Shown here piece after piece: positions 22,087 to 23,399 of a stretch of 23,399 nucleotides of DNA. The first letter of the stretch is position 1. Each line of letters opens with the position of its first letter. The stretch comes from CAVRZR01 sp964354215 (GTDB taxonomy: Bacteria; Actinomycetota; Coriobacteriia; Anaerosomatales; CAVRZR01): positions 1 to 23,399 of the forward strand of contig CAYGYT010000032.1 in NCBI GenBank assembly GCA_964354215.1, read 5' to 3'. Under the pieces are notes generated by a model that was given only the letters and a program-made list of their open reading frames with translations, made no database searches and was not told where the DNA came from. The position numbers were made by a program, and so were the translations under genes.

Positions 22087-23399
22087 ATGTTCTTCAATAC
22101 GTTCGCCACACTATCGGACTACTCGGGGTTCATGGCACTCGCACTTGTTATCTACTGGATCGCCGTCGTCCTCACGATCATCTCGCAGAATCGCGAACCC
22201 TCCCTTACGCTGGCGTGGATACTCGTACTCCTGGCTCTCCCGGGCATCGGGCTCATTCTCTACTTCTTCGCGGGTCGCGACTGGCACAGCATCACGGCCA
22301 AGCGCGACTGGTTCGCCGATCTGAAGAAGGTCCGAGTCCCGTTCATGAACGCGTTCTACGCGCGATACGCGGACTACACGGACCGCACGAAGCGGGCCCT
22401 CGAGAACAACTCGGCGAAGCGCGTTGTAAGCGCCATCGAGAAGGTGAACAACGACGCGCCGCCCCTGCCCGCGAGCGACGTCTCCATCTACCCGAGCGGC
22501 GAGGAGTACTTCCCGGTACTCATCGAGGACATCTCCAAGGCGCAGCGCTTCGTCCACATGCAGTACTTCATCTGGGAGCGAGACGAGCTCTCCGCGAAGA
22601 TCTGCGACGCGCTCATGGACAGGGTGAAGGCCGGCGTCGAGGTCCGCATCCTGAACGACTACATCGGCAACATCCAGTACAAGAAAGACCAGCTCAAGGC
22701 ACTCGAGAAGGCCGGTGCCAAGATCGGCTCAGACGTCACCCAGATCGGCAAGCTCAACTACCGCAACCACCGCAAGATCACGGTGATCGACGGGGTCCTC
22801 GGACACACCGGCGGTGTGAACATCGGCCAGGAGTACATCGACGGCGGCGAGAAGTACCCCACGTGGCGAGACACCGGTTTGCGATTCAGGGGACCTGCCG
22901 TTGGCGAGCTCCAGAAGCTCTTCAGCGACCGCTGGTACGAGGTCTACCGGGAGAGCCTCTTCAACCCCATGTACTTCCCTCCCGAAGACACCCCCGTCGC
23001 CGAGAACGGCCCGATGTTGCAGGTCGTGGCTCAGGGCGTCGAGGACTACTGGGCCTCAGCCACACGGGCGCACGAGATCGCGATCGCGGGCGCGCACCGA
23101 CGCGCCTGGATCCAGTCGCCCTACTGGGTGCCGGACCCGACCATGCTCGACACGCTCGTGAACGCCGCGCTCGGGGGCATCGATCTCAAGTTCATGATGA
23201 CCGGCTGGCCGGACAAGAAGATCGCCTTCCGCACAGCCCAGTCCTACTGGAAGCCTATCTTGGAGGCCGGCGGGGAGATCTATCTCTACATGGCCGGCTT
23301 CTTCCACGCGAAGGGCATCGTGATCGACAGCGAGATCGGCGCGCTCGGCACGATGAACCTGGACATGCGCTCGCTCCACCTGCACAAAGAGCTGATGGT
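22087..23399 (+). CDS. cls: Cardiolipin synthase (phospholipase D family), 3' end outside window
   Basis: Open from ATG 22087 (GGAGGGACC upstream) to the window end, 437 codons, incomplete. Two N-terminal membrane segments (about residues 15-32 and 41-62) are followed by two phospholipase D domains. The first HKD motif is His228-x-Lys230-x4-Asp235 (NHRKITVIDG) with GGVNIGQEY after it. The second is His407-x-Lys409-x4-Asp414 (FHAKGIVID) with GTMNLDMRS after it. This layout is that of bacterial cardiolipin synthases, which join two phosphatidylglycerols, releasing glycerol, at the inner membrane. Full-length enzymes are about 480-510 residues, so only a short tail is missing. No operon partner upstream; a terminator separates it from the previous gene. 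Confidence 0.93.
   Translation, partial: MFFNTFATLSDYSGFMALALVIYWIAVVLTIISQNREPSLTLAWILVLLALPGIGLILYFFAGRDWHSITAKRDWFADLKKVRVPFMNAFYARYADYTDRTKRALENNSAKRVVSAIEKVNNDAPPLPASDVSIYPSGEEYFPVLIEDISKAQRFVHMQYFIWERDELSAKICDALMDRVKAGVEVRILNDYIGNIQYKKDQLKALEKAGAKIGSDVTQIGKLNYRNHRKITVIDGVLGHTGGVNIGQEYIDGGEKYPTWRDTGLRFRGPAVGELQKLFSDRWYEVYRESLFNPMYFPPEDTPVAENGPMLQVVAQGVEDYWASATRAHEIAIAGAHRRAWIQSPYWVPDPTMLDTLVNAALGGIDLKFMMTGWPDKKIAFRTAQSYWKPILEAGGEIYLYMAGFFHAKGIVIDSEIGALGTMNLDMRSLHLHKELM

Overview
The window is high-GC DNA with actinobacterial character: GTG starts, GC-rich hairpin terminators, a PASTA-repeat protein, and secreted proteins built from Ig-like and surface modules. Two flavodoxins, an iron-sulfur flavoprotein, an FMN-binding membrane protein and a six-heme c-type cytochrome suggest an anaerobic or redox-versatile organism. 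A deep-branching Coriobacteriia-like actinobacterium is my best guess, but it is inferred from gene content only. A run of exactly 100 N (5625-5724) shows this is a scaffold from a draft or metagenome assembly.

Layout. 1-2481 is a flavin redox block: an iron-sulfur flavoprotein (+) convergent with a three-gene minus-strand operon (flavodoxin, HemG-like flavodoxin, FMN-binding protein). 2723-2894 is a complete tRNA-Ser(CGA) gene with its promoter, minus strand. From there to about 12.8 kb is a mosaic: an Ig-domain surface protein (+, interrupted by the gap), a CrtI-like FAD oxidoreductase (-), a hexaheme cytochrome (-), a second surface protein (+, with an in-frame stop), and two truncated surface-protein fragments fused head to head. 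The modules are separated by four incomplete minus-strand copies of the tRNA-Ser(CGA) 5' part plus its promoter, at 5981, 9809, 11464 and 12730. 13037-16543 is a tight operon of three type IV pilin-like proteins. 16644-19931 is a second tRNA-Ser neighbourhood: a decayed full-length tRNA-Ser pseudogene, a propeller-type surface protein (-), a short-chain dehydrogenase (-) and the intact tRNA-Ser(GGA) (-). 20074 to the end is housekeeping-like: a stand-alone PASTA protein, a DUF1269-type membrane protein and a cardiolipin synthase cut by the window end.

How it fits together. The flavoproteins and cytochrome point to electron-transfer metabolism, and the surface proteins and pilins to interactions at the cell envelope. 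The most unusual feature is architectural. Both serine tRNA loci are surrounded by broken tRNA-Ser copies, and the intervals between these copies hold secreted or redox genes, several with broken paralogues. In the CGA series three of the copies end in the same place, the anticodon stem-loop, and all four keep recognisable -35/-10 elements spaced by exactly 17 nt. I read the region as a tRNA-anchored recombination hotspot that has repeatedly acquired, duplicated and trimmed cell-surface cassettes. No integrase or transposase is visible in the window.
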